From: Actinophytocola xanthii
GTDB lineage: Bacteria > Actinomycetota > Actinomycetes > Mycobacteriales > Pseudonocardiaceae
Reading direction: 5' to 3'
DNA length: 63,479 nt
NCBI RefSeq assembly: GCF_001921205.1
Contig: NZ_MSIE01000061.1
Span: 1-63,479, forward strand
The notes beneath the pieces were generated by a model. That model searched no databases and was not told the DNA's origin. It worked only from the letters and a program-made list of their open reading frames with translations. Positions 55,639-63,479 of the stretch are shown here, piece by piece; the first letter of the stretch is position 1, and each line of letters starts with the position of its first letter. The position numbers and the translations under genes are program-made.

Positions 55639-56727
55639 TCACCGCGGGCCGCCGTTTCCGCGATCCTGCCCGTACCCCGGTGCGCAGTCGCGCAGCAGGC
55701 GTAGCAGGTGGTCGTTGACTAGGTCGGCCTGCTCGAGGATGACCATATGGCCGGCCCCGGACGCCCGCACCAGCTCGGCGTCGGGCAGTTCGACGGCGAT
55801 CCGCTCGGCGTGGGAGAACGGGGTCAGCCGGTCGGCGTCGCCGCTGAGCACCAGCACGCGGGCGTGCTTGAGGCCGGCGAGCGCGGCGTAGCGGTTGTGC
55901 GTGCCAAGTGTGTTGACGAAGTCGGCGAGCACCCGGACCGGGGTGGCGTCGAGCATCTCCACCAGGAAGTCGACCAGCGCCGGGCTGACGTCGCGGTCGC
56001 CGAAGGCGAGCGTGCGCGCCCCGCGGCGGGTGAGGTGCCCGCCAGCCGCACGCACCAGCTCGACCAGGCCGGGCTGCCAGTCGGCGAGGCGACCGAGGTT
56101 GCGGGTGACCGGGTTGTAGCGGGACAGCAGCGGCCGCGGCAGGCCCCTGCGGCCGATCTCGCCGGCCGAGGTGCCGAGCAGCGCGACGCCGCAGACGCGG
56201 TCGGCGAACAGGTCCGGCCGCTGCTCGGCCAGCGCCATGACCGTCATCGCCCCCATCGAGTGTCCGACCAGGACGATCGGGCCCGCCGGGACCGTCCGGT
56301 CGATGACCTCGCCGAGGTCGGTGCCGAGCTGGTCGATGGTGCTGGACGGCTCCGAGGCGCGACCGGACTCCCCGTGGCTGCGGTGGTCGTAGAGAACCTG
56401 GCGCACGCGCGGCTCGGTCAGCCGGGCGAGCGCGCGGCGCTGGAGGTGCCAGGAACGCCGGGAGAGCGCGAAGCCGTGCACCAGTACGACGGTCAGCTCC
56501 GGCCGGCCACCGTCGGCCGGGTCCACCTCCTCGACCGACAACGCGATCCCGTCGTCGGTGAGCACCCTGCTGGTCCGGTCGGCGGGTAACCGGCCGAGCG
56601 GCTCGTCGGCGTACTGGTCCTCGGGGGTGTGCCGGCGGCGGGCGACACCCACGGCGATGGCCGTACCCGCGGCCGCGACACCGATCGCGGCACCGACGAG
56701 CGCGCCGACCTTCTTCGACACGGTCAC
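55639..56727 (-). CDS. Membrane-anchored alpha/beta hydrolase
   Basis: A 362-residue hydrolase with an N-terminal hydrophobic anchor (K-V-G-A-L-V-G-A-A-I-G-V-A-A-A-G-T-A). The fold has oxyanion V-L-V-H-G-F, nucleophile V-G-H-S-M-G-A-M, the acid in S-G-D-A-D-R, and catalytic His in G-A-G-H-M. GTG 56727 overlaps the alr stop (GTGA). A lipase or esterase next to alr is conserved in actinobacteria; the substrate is unknown. Confidence 0.9.
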   Translation of the reverse strand: MTVSKKVGALVGAAIGVAAAGTAIAVGVARRRHTPEDQYADEPLGRLPADRTSRVLTDDGIALSVEEVDPADGGRPELTVVLVHGFALSRRSWHLQRRALARLTEPRVRQVLYDHRSHGESGRASEPSSTIDQLGTDLGEVIDRTVPAGPIVLVGHSMGAMTVMALAEQRPDLFADRVCGVALLGTSAGEIGRRGLPRPLLSRYNPVTRNLGRLADWQPGLVELVRAAGGHLTRRGARTLAFGDRDVSPALVDFLVEMLDATPVRVLADFVNTLGTHNRYAALAGLKHARVLVLSGDADRLTPFSHAERIAVELPDAELVRASGAGHMVILEQADLVNDHLLRLLRDCAPGYGQDRGNGGPR

Positions 56728-57839
56728 CGCACACCCAGGTAGGTGCGCGCGACCCGCGGCCGGTACATGCCGGTGACGATCTCGTAGTCGATCGTGCCGA
56801 TCGTGTCCGCCCACTCGGTGGCGGTCGGCTCGCCCCGGGATCCGTCGCCGAACAGCACGACCTCCTCACCGACCGGCACCCGGTCGTCCCCGCAGTCGAC
56901 CACGATCTGGTCCATGCACACCCGGCCGACCACTGGCCGGCGCCGCCCGCCCAGCCACACCTGCATGCGGTTGGACAGCAGCCGCGGCACGCCGTCGGCG
57001 TAGCCGACCGGGACGAGCGCGAGGTTGGTGGGACGCGATGCGGTCCAGGTGTGCCCGTAGGAGACCGACTCGCCGGCCGCGATCCGCTTGGTCAGCGCGA
57101 CCGAGGAGCGGAAGGTCATCACCGGGCGGAGGTCCTCCGGGCGCGGCAGCGGGTTCAGCCCGTACATGGCGATGCCGACCCGGACCAGGTCGAGGTGCAG
57201 GTCGGGGCGGTCGAGCGTGGCCGCCGAGTTCGCCAGGTGCCGCAGCGGCCGCCCGTCGACGACCCGGCACGCCTCCTGGAAGCGCGCGGCCTGCAGGTCG
57301 ACCGAGGGGTGGCCCGGCTCGTCCGCGCAGGCCAGGTGGGACCACACCCCGACCAGCTCGACCTCGGGCGCGGCCGACGCGGCGGCCACCAGCGCCGGCC
57401 ACTCGGCGGCCGGGGCGCCGTTCCTGGACAGCCCGGTGTCGATCTTGAGGTGGACCCTGGCGCGGCGGCCGGCCGCCCGGGCGCCCTCGACGATCGCTCC
57501 CAGCTCGCGCGTGCTCGACGCGGAGAGGTCGACGCCGGCGGCGATGCCGGGCGCGAGGTCGGTGTCGATGGTGTCCAGCCAGCTGAGCACCGGCGCGTCG
57601 ATCCCGCCGGCACGCAGGGCGAGGGCCTCGGCGAGCGAGCAGCCGCCCAGCCAGGTGGCGCCGGCCTCCAGGGCGGCCCTGGCCACCGGCAGCGCGCCGT
57701 GGCCGTAGCCGTCGGCCTTGACCACGGCCATGGTGGCGGCCCCGGACGCGGCGGCCCGCGCGACGAGCAACGCGACGTTGTGCCGCAGCGCGTCGAGGTC
57801 GATGAGGGCCTCGGCCCGCGGCAGTGTCCGGTCAGCCAT
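56724..57839 (-). CDS. alr: Alanine racemase
   Basis: A 371-residue PLP enzyme making D-Ala for peptidoglycan. The PLP lysine is K41 in V-V-K-A-D-G-Y-G-H-G, the catalytic Tyr is in S-Y-G-H-T-W, and P-V-G-Y-A-D-G and R-V-C-M-D-Q-I are typical. ATG 57839 lies inside the end of nnr; ATG 57851 is also possible. Part of the coupled unit glmS - nnr - alr - hydrolase. Confidence 0.95.
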   Translation of the reverse strand: MADRTLPRAEALIDLDALRHNVALLVARAAASGAATMAVVKADGYGHGALPVARAALEAGATWLGGCSLAEALALRAGGIDAPVLSWLDTIDTDLAPGIAAGVDLSASSTRELGAIVEGARAAGRRARVHLKIDTGLSRNGAPAAEWPALVAAASAAPEVELVGVWSHLACADEPGHPSVDLQAARFQEACRVVDGRPLRHLANSAATLDRPDLHLDLVRVGIAMYGLNPLPRPEDLRPVMTFRSSVALTKRIAAGESVSYGHTWTASRPTNLALVPVGYADGVPRLLSNRMQVWLGGRRRPVVGRVCMDQIVVDCGDDRVPVGEEVVLFGDGSRGEPTATEWADTIGTIDYEIVTGMYRPRVARTYLGVR

Positions 57840-59364
57840 GGCGGGGCTCATCGTCGCACAGGGCGGTGGCCCCCTCGGGGCGGTGGAGCGGGGGCCGGCG
57901 GCCGGCGGCCAGCACCGCCTCGCGGACCGCGGCCGGGATGGTCCCGAGGACGTCCGCGGCCGAGATCGGCGCCCCGTCGGCGGCCAGCTCGCCCGCACGC
58001 ACGTGCACCCAGCTCGCGCAGGCCGCCGCGAACAGGGGGTCCTCGCCGGCCGCGAGCAGCGACCCCACCAGGCCGGTGAGCACGTCACCGGACCCGGCGG
58101 TGGCGAGCCACGACGAGCGGGCCGGGTTCACCAGGACCCGGCCGTCCTGGTCGGCCACGACCGTGGCGTTCCCCTTCAGCAGCACGACGCTGTTCGTCCT
58201 GGCCGCCAGGGCCCGGGCGGCCGCGACCCGGTCGGGTCCCAGCTCGACCCCCAGCGGCTCGCCGAGCCTGGCGAACTCGCGGTCGTGCGGGGTCAGGACG
58301 ACCGCGGCGTCCGGGTCGCGGCGGTCCCACAGCTCGGGGTACTTCGCGAGCAGGCTGATGCCGTCGGCGTCGACGCAGGTGGGCACCCCGTCGTCGAACA
58401 CGGCGGCGAGCACGTCCCGGCCGGCCTGGCCGGTGCCCAGGCCGGGTCCCACGACCCAGGCCTGCACCCGGCCGGCGTCCTCGACCGATCCGGTGGCGAC
58501 CACCTCGGGCCACCGGGAGCGCACCTCGTCGGCCGCCCAGCCGGCGTAGCGCACCATGCCCGACGTCGCCCGGACCGCCGAGCCGCAGGCCAACACCGCC
58601 GCTCCGGGATAGGTGGAGGACCCGGCGGCGATCCCGGTGACCCCCTGGGTGTACTTGTCGTCGTCCGGGCCGGGCATCCGCCACCGCCGGCCGACGTCGG
58701 CGGCCTCCAGCACCCGCAGCTCCGGCTCGGGCAGGTCGAGACCGAGGTCGACCAGCCGCACCTCGCCGCACCGCGCCGGGCCCCGGCCGAGCACGTGCAC
58801 CGGCTTGCGGCCGCCGAAGGTGACCGTGACGCTCGCCCGGACGGCGTCGCCCTCGACGGCGCCGGTGTCCGGGTCGACACCGCTGGGCAGGTCCACGGCG
58901 AGCACCGGCGCGCGGACGGCCGCCACCAGGGCCGGCGCCGCCCCGCGCAGCGACCCGTGCGCGGACAGCCCGACGATGCCGTCGACGACCAGGTCCGCGC
59001 CGGACACCAGGGCCTCGGCGTCGGCTCCCTCGGCCGGGACCTCGACGGTCCGGCCACCGGCCCGGCGCAGGGCGGCGAGCCCTTCGGGGTGGGCCCGGTC
59101 CGCTCGCAGCAGCAACGCGGTGACCGCGACCGACCGCTTGCGCAGGTAGTAGCCGGCCCAGAGCGCGTCGCCGCCGTTGTTGCCCGAGCCGACCAGCAGT
59201 ACGACCCGCCGACCCGCGACCCCTCCGGTCCGCTCGCGCAGCAGCGCCAGCGCGTGCGTCGCCACCCCGAACGCGGCCCGGCGAATCAGGGCGCCGTCCG
59301 GGGTCACCGCGAGCAGCCGGTCCTCGGCGGTCCTGATCTGCTCGACCGTCCAGACCCCGTACAC
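57832..59364 (-). CDS. nnr: Bifunctional NAD(P)H-hydrate repair enzyme (epimerase plus ADP-dependent dehydratase)
   Basis: A 510-residue two-domain protein. The YjeF_N epimerase (about 1-210) has G-S-G-N-N-G-G-D-A and D-L-P-S-G-V-D. The ribokinase-like dehydratase (about 225-500) has G-P-G-L-G-T-G, V-L-T-P-H-D-R-E-F, L-L-K-G-N-A-T-V-V and A-G-S-G-D-V-L-T-G. It restores damaged NAD(P)H. GTG 59364 is 4 bp after the glmS stop, and its end overlaps the alr start. Confidence 0.93.
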   Translation of the reverse strand: MYGVWTVEQIRTAEDRLLAVTPDGALIRRAAFGVATHALALLRERTGGVAGRRVVLLVGSGNNGGDALWAGYYLRKRSVAVTALLLRADRAHPEGLAALRRAGGRTVEVPAEGADAEALVSGADLVVDGIVGLSAHGSLRGAAPALVAAVRAPVLAVDLPSGVDPDTGAVEGDAVRASVTVTFGGRKPVHVLGRGPARCGEVRLVDLGLDLPEPELRVLEAADVGRRWRMPGPDDDKYTQGVTGIAAGSSTYPGAAVLACGSAVRATSGMVRYAGWAADEVRSRWPEVVATGSVEDAGRVQAWVVGPGLGTGQAGRDVLAAVFDDGVPTCVDADGISLLAKYPELWDRRDPDAAVVLTPHDREFARLGEPLGVELGPDRVAAARALAARTNSVVLLKGNATVVADQDGRVLVNPARSSWLATAGSGDVLTGLVGSLLAAGEDPLFAAACASWVHVRAGELAADGAPISAADVLGTIPAAVREAVLAAGRRPPLHRPEGATALCDDEPRHG

Positions 59365-59368
59365 GGCG

Positions 59369-61237
59369 CTACTCGACCGTGACGGACTTGGCGAGGTTGC
59401 GCGGCTTGTCCACGTCATAGCCGCGCGCCCGGGCGATCTCGGCCGCCAGGACCTGCAGCGGGACGGTCGACACCAGCGGCTGGAGCAGCGTGGGGACCGC
59501 GGGCACCTCGACCAGCTCGTCGGCGAAGGGCCGCACGGTCTCGTCGCCCTCCTCGGCGATGACGATCGTGCGGGCGCCGCGAGCCTGGATCTCGGAGATG
59601 TTCGACAGCAGCTTGGCGTGCAGCACGGCCCGCCCCTTCGGCGACGGCATCACGACCACGACCGGCAGGCTCTCCTCGATGAGGGCGATCGGCCCATGCT
59701 TGAGCTCCCCGGCGGCGAAGCCCTCGGCGTGCATGTAGGCGAGCTCCTTGAGCTTGAGCGCGCCCTCCAGCGCCACCGGGTAGCCGACGTGCCGGCCGAG
59801 GAACAGCACAGCCTTCGCGTCGGCCAGCGACCGGCCGAGCTCCCGGACCCGGTCGACGGTGCTGAGCACCCGGGCGACCGCGTCCGGCATCGCGCACAGC
59901 TCCTCGAACTCGCGGCCGACCTCGTCGGGGTACTTGGTGCCCCGTGCCTGTGCGAGGGCCAGCCCCACCAGGTAGATCGCGGCGATCTGGGCCAGGAAGG
60001 TCTTGGTCGAGGCGACACCGACCTCGGGACCGGCGTGGGTGTAGAGCACGGCGTCGGACTCGCGCGGGATCTGCGCGCCGTTGGTGTTGCAGACCGCCAG
60101 GACCCGCGCCTTCTGTTCCCGGGCGTGGCGCACGGCCTCCAGCGTGTCGGCGGTCTCGCCGGACTGCGACACGGCGACCACCAGCGTGTCCCGGTCGAGC
60201 ACCGGGTCGCGGTAGCGGAACTCCGAGGCCAGCTCGACCTCGACGGGCAGCCTGGTCCAGTGCTCGATGGCGTACTTGGCGACCAGCCCGGAGTGGTAGG
60301 CCGTTCCGCAGGCCACCACGAACACCTTGTCCACGTCGCGCAGGTCCTGGTCGGACAGGCGCTGCTCGTCGAGGATGATCCGGCCGTCGACGAAGTGGCC
60401 GCGCAGGGTGTCGGCGAGAGCGGTGGGCTGCTCCTCGATCTCCTTGAGCATGAAGTACTCGTGGCCGCCCTTCTCGGCGGCGGAGAGGTCCCAGTCGACG
60501 TGGAACGGCCGGGTCGACACGTCCTCGCCGTGGAAGTCGGTGACGTGGTAGCCGTCCCGGGTGATCGTGACCACCTGGTCCTGCCCCAGCTCGACGGCGT
60601 CCCGGGTGTGCTCGATGAACGCGGCGACGTCCGAGGCGAGGAAGGTCTCCCCCTCGCCGAGGCCGACGACCAGCGGCGAGGAGCGGCGGGCGGCGACGAC
60701 CATGTCCGGCTGCTCGACGTGCGTGAACACCAGCGTGAACGCCCCGTCCAGGCGCCGGCAGACGGCCCGGACGCTGGCCGGGAGGTCCCCCGCGGTGCTC
60801 CCGCCGTCCAGCCCGTCGTAGGCGCGGGCGACCAGGTGGGCGGCGGTCTCGGTGTCGGTGTCGCTGGCGAACTCGACGCCGGCCGCCTCCAGCTCGGCGC
60901 GCAGCGCGGCGAAGTTCTCGATGATCCCGTTGTGGACGACCGCGACCCGGTCGGTCACGTCCCGGTGGGGATGGGAGTTGCGGTCGACCGGCGCCCCGTG
61001 GGTCGCCCAGCGGGTGTGCCCCATTCCGGCGGTGCCGGCGAATCCGTCCCGGCCGACCTCGTCCAGCCTGGCCTCCAGGTTCGCCAGGCGCCCGGCCTTG
61101 CGTTCGACGGCCAGGCCGTCACCTGTGGTGACCGCCACGCCGGCCGAGTCGTACCCCCGGTACTCGAGCCGTCGCAGACCGTCCAGGACCACGTCGAGAG
61201 CCGGCCGATGACCTACGTATCCCACGATTCCGCACAC
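59369..61237 (-). CDS. glmS: Glutamine-fructose-6-phosphate aminotransferase (isomerising)
   Basis: A 622-residue enzyme making glucosamine-6-P, the first step to UDP-GlcNAc. GTG 61237 is followed directly by C-G-I-V-G-Y, so Cys2 becomes the N-terminal nucleophile. The glutaminase domain has G-M-G-H-T-R-W-A-T-H-G; two SIS domains have V-S-Q-S-G-E-T-A-D-T and G-R-H-V-G-Y-P-V-A-L-E-G. The end is intact (K-S-V-T-V-E). I saw no glmS-type ribozyme in the short 63-bp leader. Confidence 0.96.
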   Translation of the reverse strand: MCGIVGYVGHRPALDVVLDGLRRLEYRGYDSAGVAVTTGDGLAVERKAGRLANLEARLDEVGRDGFAGTAGMGHTRWATHGAPVDRNSHPHRDVTDRVAVVHNGIIENFAALRAELEAAGVEFASDTDTETAAHLVARAYDGLDGGSTAGDLPASVRAVCRRLDGAFTLVFTHVEQPDMVVAARRSSPLVVGLGEGETFLASDVAAFIEHTRDAVELGQDQVVTITRDGYHVTDFHGEDVSTRPFHVDWDLSAAEKGGHEYFMLKEIEEQPTALADTLRGHFVDGRIILDEQRLSDQDLRDVDKVFVVACGTAYHSGLVAKYAIEHWTRLPVEVELASEFRYRDPVLDRDTLVVAVSQSGETADTLEAVRHAREQKARVLAVCNTNGAQIPRESDAVLYTHAGPEVGVASTKTFLAQIAAIYLVGLALAQARGTKYPDEVGREFEELCAMPDAVARVLSTVDRVRELGRSLADAKAVLFLGRHVGYPVALEGALKLKELAYMHAEGFAAGELKHGPIALIEESLPVVVVMPSPKGRAVLHAKLLSNISEIQARGARTIVIAEEGDETVRPFADELVEVPAVPTLLQPLVSTVPLQVLAAEIARARGYDVDKPRNLAKSVTVE

Positions 61238-61300
61238 TCTTCAGAGCGTAACCAGAGTGCGTGCGCCGGCCGTCCACCGCACCTCGATAGGGTCGCCACC

Positions 61301-62104
61301 ATGGCGAACAAGGCGAAGCACCTGGCGGAGGAGCTGTCCCGGCAGGGGCCGCACCGGGTGCTGCGCGGCGACCTGGCCCTCGTCGGGTTGCCCGGGGTGG
61401 TCCTCACCCCGACCAGCGGCCTCGGGCTGCCGGCCGTCGCGTTCGCGCACGGCTGGCTCCAGCCGCCCGTCCGCTACCGCGGCCTGTTGCGCCACCTGGC
61501 CTCCTGGGGGTTCGTGGTGGCCGCCCCGGGGACGCAGGTGGGCCCGCTGGCCTCGCACCGGTTGTTCGCCGCCGACCTGAGTACCGCCCTCGACGTGTGT
61601 ACGGGTGTCCGGCTGGGCGACGGGGCGATCAGCGTCGACCCCGCGAAGCTCGGCCTGGCCGGGCACTCGGTCGGCGGCGGGGTGGCCGTGCTGGCGGCCG
61701 CGGAGGACTCCCGGGTGCGCGCGGTGGCGACGCTGGCGGCCACCCAGACCAAGCCGTTCTCCACCGACGCCGCGAGCCGGTGCGGGATGCCCGCGCTGCA
61801 CCTGGCCGCCGGGCGGGACCAGATCGCCCCGGCCGTGGGCCACGCCGGCCTGATCGCCTCGAACTGGGCTGGCGAGGCCCGGCTGCGGACCGTGACCAAG
61901 GCCACCCACCTCGGCTTCACCGAGGGCCGGCACTGGTCGAACCTGCTGCTGCCCGGCAGCTCGGAGTCCGCCTCCCAGCGGGTGGCCAGGATCCTGCTGA
62001 CCGCGTTCTTCCTGGTGCACCTCGCCGGGGACACCCGCTACGAGGCGGTGCTGGACGCCGAGATCAAGGGGACGGTCATCGAGCTGGAGCCCGCCCTGCC
62101 CTGA
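61301..62104 (+). CDS. Alpha/beta hydrolase (dienelactone hydrolase/cutinase-like)
   Basis: A 267-residue cytoplasmic-looking hydrolase. The strand-loop A-F-A-H-G-W precedes the nucleophile L-A-G-H-S-V-G-G-G-V. The acid is probably in A-G-R-D-Q, and the His in K-A-T-H-L-G-F. ATG 61301 has no ribosome site but a GATAGG hexamer 10 bases upstream, so it may be leaderless. It diverges from glmS over 63 bp. The substrate is unknown; the family includes plastic- and ester-degrading enzymes. Confidence 0.85.
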   Translation: MANKAKHLAEELSRQGPHRVLRGDLALVGLPGVVLTPTSGLGLPAVAFAHGWLQPPVRYRGLLRHLASWGFVVAAPGTQVGPLASHRLFAADLSTALDVCTGVRLGDGAISVDPAKLGLAGHSVGGGVAVLAAAEDSRVRAVATLAATQTKPFSTDAASRCGMPALHLAAGRDQIAPAVGHAGLIASNWAGEARLRTVTKATHLGFTEGRHWSNLLLPGSSESASQRVARILLTAFFLVHLAGDTRYEAVLDAEIKGTVIELEPALP

Positions 62105-62116
62105 TCTCGGCGCCGC

Positions 62117-63479
62117 TCAGCGCTTCGGCGCCTTCTCGGCCGGCTTCTCCGCCGGGTCCCGCCCGACCACGCCGCTGAAGTTGGCGGCCGGGTCGGGGTC
62201 GTCGAACAGCTGCCCGGTCGTGCGCCACTTGCTCTGCCGGGTCTGGTCGCCGCCGCCCTGGCCGGGCGACATTCCGCCCAGCGGCATGCCGCCGACCGCG
62301 CCGGGCTGGCCCGCTCCGGCCGCCGGTCCCGCCGCGGCGGCCGCGGCCGGCCGCTGGCCGGCTTCGCCCTCCGGGGCACGGGCACCGGTCATCGCGCCGG
62401 CACCCCCGGCGCCCGGACCACCAGCCCCTGGACCACCAGCGCCTGGACCACCGCCGCCGCCCGGGAGCGAGGAGCCCGGCGTGTCCGCGCCGCCGAACGA
62501 GCCGCCACCGAACGAGCCGCCACCGCCACCACCGCCACCGAACGACCCGCCGCCACCGCCACCGAGGTCGGAACCGAAGCTCGAGGTGGGGGTGAGGTCG
62601 GGGAGCCTCGGCGTCGAGCCGCCGGGCAGTGCCGAGTCGGGGCCGAAGTCGACGTCGTAGGTCTCGGGGGTGCCGTCGTCGACGGTCATCGAGAAGCGGT
62701 CGGTCGGGCCGGGGAGCTGCTCGAGGGTGATCGCGGCGTCCCCGTCCCGGATCACGGCCTTGCCGTCCTCCGCACGGATCACACCGTCCTCGAGTACCTC
62801 GCCGGGCTCCTCGGTCCAGTCGACGACGTACTCCGCGGGCTCGCCCTCGCCGTCGTCGACGGTCACCCGGCTGCGGCCGCGGGCGTCGGGCTGGCCGACG
62901 GTGATGGTGCGGTTGCCGTCCCGGATGGTGACCTCCTTGCCACCGGGCGCGCCGGCGCCGCCGGGCAGCGACGAGCCCGGCATCGCGCCCGGGATCATGG
63001 CGCCGGGAGAGCCCGCTCCGCCCGGGATCGCACCCGGGTCACCGGCGCCGCCGGCCCCCGTACTGCCGGGGGGCAGGGCGCCGGGGCCGGCGAACTGCGG
63101 GCTGGTCGAGCCGGCCGGGGTGCTCGAGGGGAAGTCCGCGCCGCCTGCGCCACCGCCGGCGGACAGGTCGGTCGTGCCGGGCGGGGTGCTGACCGGGGGC
63201 ATGCTCACCGGCGGGGGTGCCGACCCGCCGCCACCGCCACCGCCGGCCGCGCTCGGCGAGCCGCCGCCGCCGGGGCCGCCGTAGGACCCCGCAGGGCCCC
63301 CGGGGGAGCCCGATCCCCCGCCCGAGGTCGACGGCGGCGGGCTGTACGAGCCGCCGTTCCCGTCGGCGCCCGGCTGCTGGGTGACCGGTTGGGGGGTCGG
63401 CGCCTGGCCGAACGCGTTCTCGTACTCGGCGAGGTACCCGTTCAACTCCTCGTAAAAAGAGTCCACAGCCTCCAACGCA
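62117..63479 (-). CDS. Gly/Pro-rich low-complexity protein, 5' part outside the window
   Basis: At least 453 codons, open through the right edge, so the true start is missing. The visible N-terminal part (E-A-V-D-S-F-Y-E-E-L-N-G-Y-L-A-E-Y-E-N-A-F-G) is a helix that could end a WXG100/PPE-like domain. Then come Gly/Pro/Ser-rich stretches around two short acidic beta modules (V-T-I-R-D-G-N-R-T-I-T-V and V-I-R-D-G-D-A-A-I-T-L, both followed by V-D-D-G). The end reads D-D-P-D-P-A-A-N-F-S-G-V-V-G-R-D-P. It may be part of a type VII secretion locus to the right; that is inference. Confidence 0.65.
   Translation of the reverse strand, partial: ALEAVDSFYEELNGYLAEYENAFGQAPTPQPVTQQPGADGNGGSYSPPPSTSGGGSGSPGGPAGSYGGPGGGGSPSAAGGGGGGGSAPPPVSMPPVSTPPGTTDLSAGGGAGGADFPSSTPAGSTSPQFAGPGALPPGSTGAGGAGDPGAIPGGAGSPGAMIPGAMPGSSLPGGAGAPGGKEVTIRDGNRTITVGQPDARGRSRVTVDDGEGEPAEYVVDWTEEPGEVLEDGVIRAEDGKAVIRDGDAAITLEQLPGPTDRFSMTVDDGTPETYDVDFGPDSALPGGSTPRLPDLTPTSSFGSDLGGGGGGSFGGGGGGGGSFGGGSFGGADTPGSSLPGGGGGPGAGGPGAGGPGAGGAGAMTGARAPEGEAGQRPAAAAAAGPAAGAGQPGAVGGMPLGGMSPGQGGGDQTRQSKWRTTGQLFDDPDPAANFSGVVGRDPAEKPAEKAPKR

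Noticed and set aside
59177-61300. Long upstream extension (to 59177) of the plus-strand hydrolase at 61301
   Set aside because: The extension is antisense to glmS and nnr. The real hydrolase begins at ATG 61301 where a recognisable fold starts.

Overview
The window is 63.5 kb of very GC-rich DNA (I judge roughly 70-73% by eye) from a filamentous-type actinobacterium, most likely a member of the Pseudonocardiales. The pointers are actinobacterial gene families (WhiB, BldM, SigD/RsdA, a His-tailed GroEL1, DUF5319), frequent GTG starts with GTGA overlaps, and several leaderless promoters. The gene order also follows two conserved actinobacterial blocks. The left end matches the Mycobacterium tuberculosis neighbourhood chorismate mutase / uvrD1 / M23 peptidase / sucC (Rv0948c-Rv0951). 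The right half matches choD / guaB3 / guaB2 / DUF5319 / rsdA / sigD / whiB3 / groEL1 / groES / tsaD / rimI / tsaB / tsaE / alr / nnr / glmS (Rv3409c-Rv3436c). These comparisons are from memory, not from a search.

Layout. 0-8.5 kb: sucC 5' end, a large multipass membrane protein, a 1.1-kb non-coding region with a G-quadruplex motif and a folded leader, an M23 peptidase, pcrA, chorismate mutase and a PIG-L deacetylase. 8.6-14.3 kb: a same-strand set of two membrane-anchored proteins and two PknB-type Ser/Thr kinases. Three of the four end in a related small extracytoplasmic domain. 14.3-21.4 kb: a LysR/EamA pair, a DUF2975-HTH cassette with a very clear operator-promoter, and a PspC/LiaF-like envelope-stress module (two PspC proteins, a DesK-type kinase and a LuxR-type regulator). 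21.4-31.6 kb: guaA, an aldehyde dehydrogenase, a TetR-controlled flavoenzyme pair with a divergent esterase, an ArsR-acetyltransferase fusion and an unusual metallo-beta-lactamase-fold protein.

31.6-45.3 kb is the purine and regulatory core. It contains a cholesterol-oxidase-like gene interrupted by one in-frame TGA, a tandem GNAT protein, guaB3, guaB, DUF5319, rsdA-sigD, a BldM-like regulator without its phospho-acceptor Asp, a MerR protein whose cobalamin-type domain has lost its ligand residues, whiB3, and groEL1/groES behind a CIRCE operator. 45.4-63.5 kb carries secreted PhoD and amidase enzymes, a serine hydrolase, the tRNA t6A genes tsaD-rimI-tsaB and tsaE, two divergent HAD phosphatases, alr, nnr and glmS, and a Gly/Pro-rich protein running off the right edge.

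How the genes work together. The housekeeping theme is nucleotide supply (guaA, guaB, guaB3) plus cell-wall precursor supply (glmS, alr) and wall remodelling (M23, amidase). Around it sit envelope sensing (Ser/Thr kinases, PspC module) and developmental or redox control (SigD, BldM, WhiB3, MerR). I see no insertion sequence, prophage, CRISPR array, rRNA or tRNA. The accessory part is mainly 22.9-31.6 kb. The items most worth a second look are the TGA in the choD-like gene, the shared kinase sensor domain, the two regulators without canonical ligand residues, and the operator-promoter at 16947-16984.
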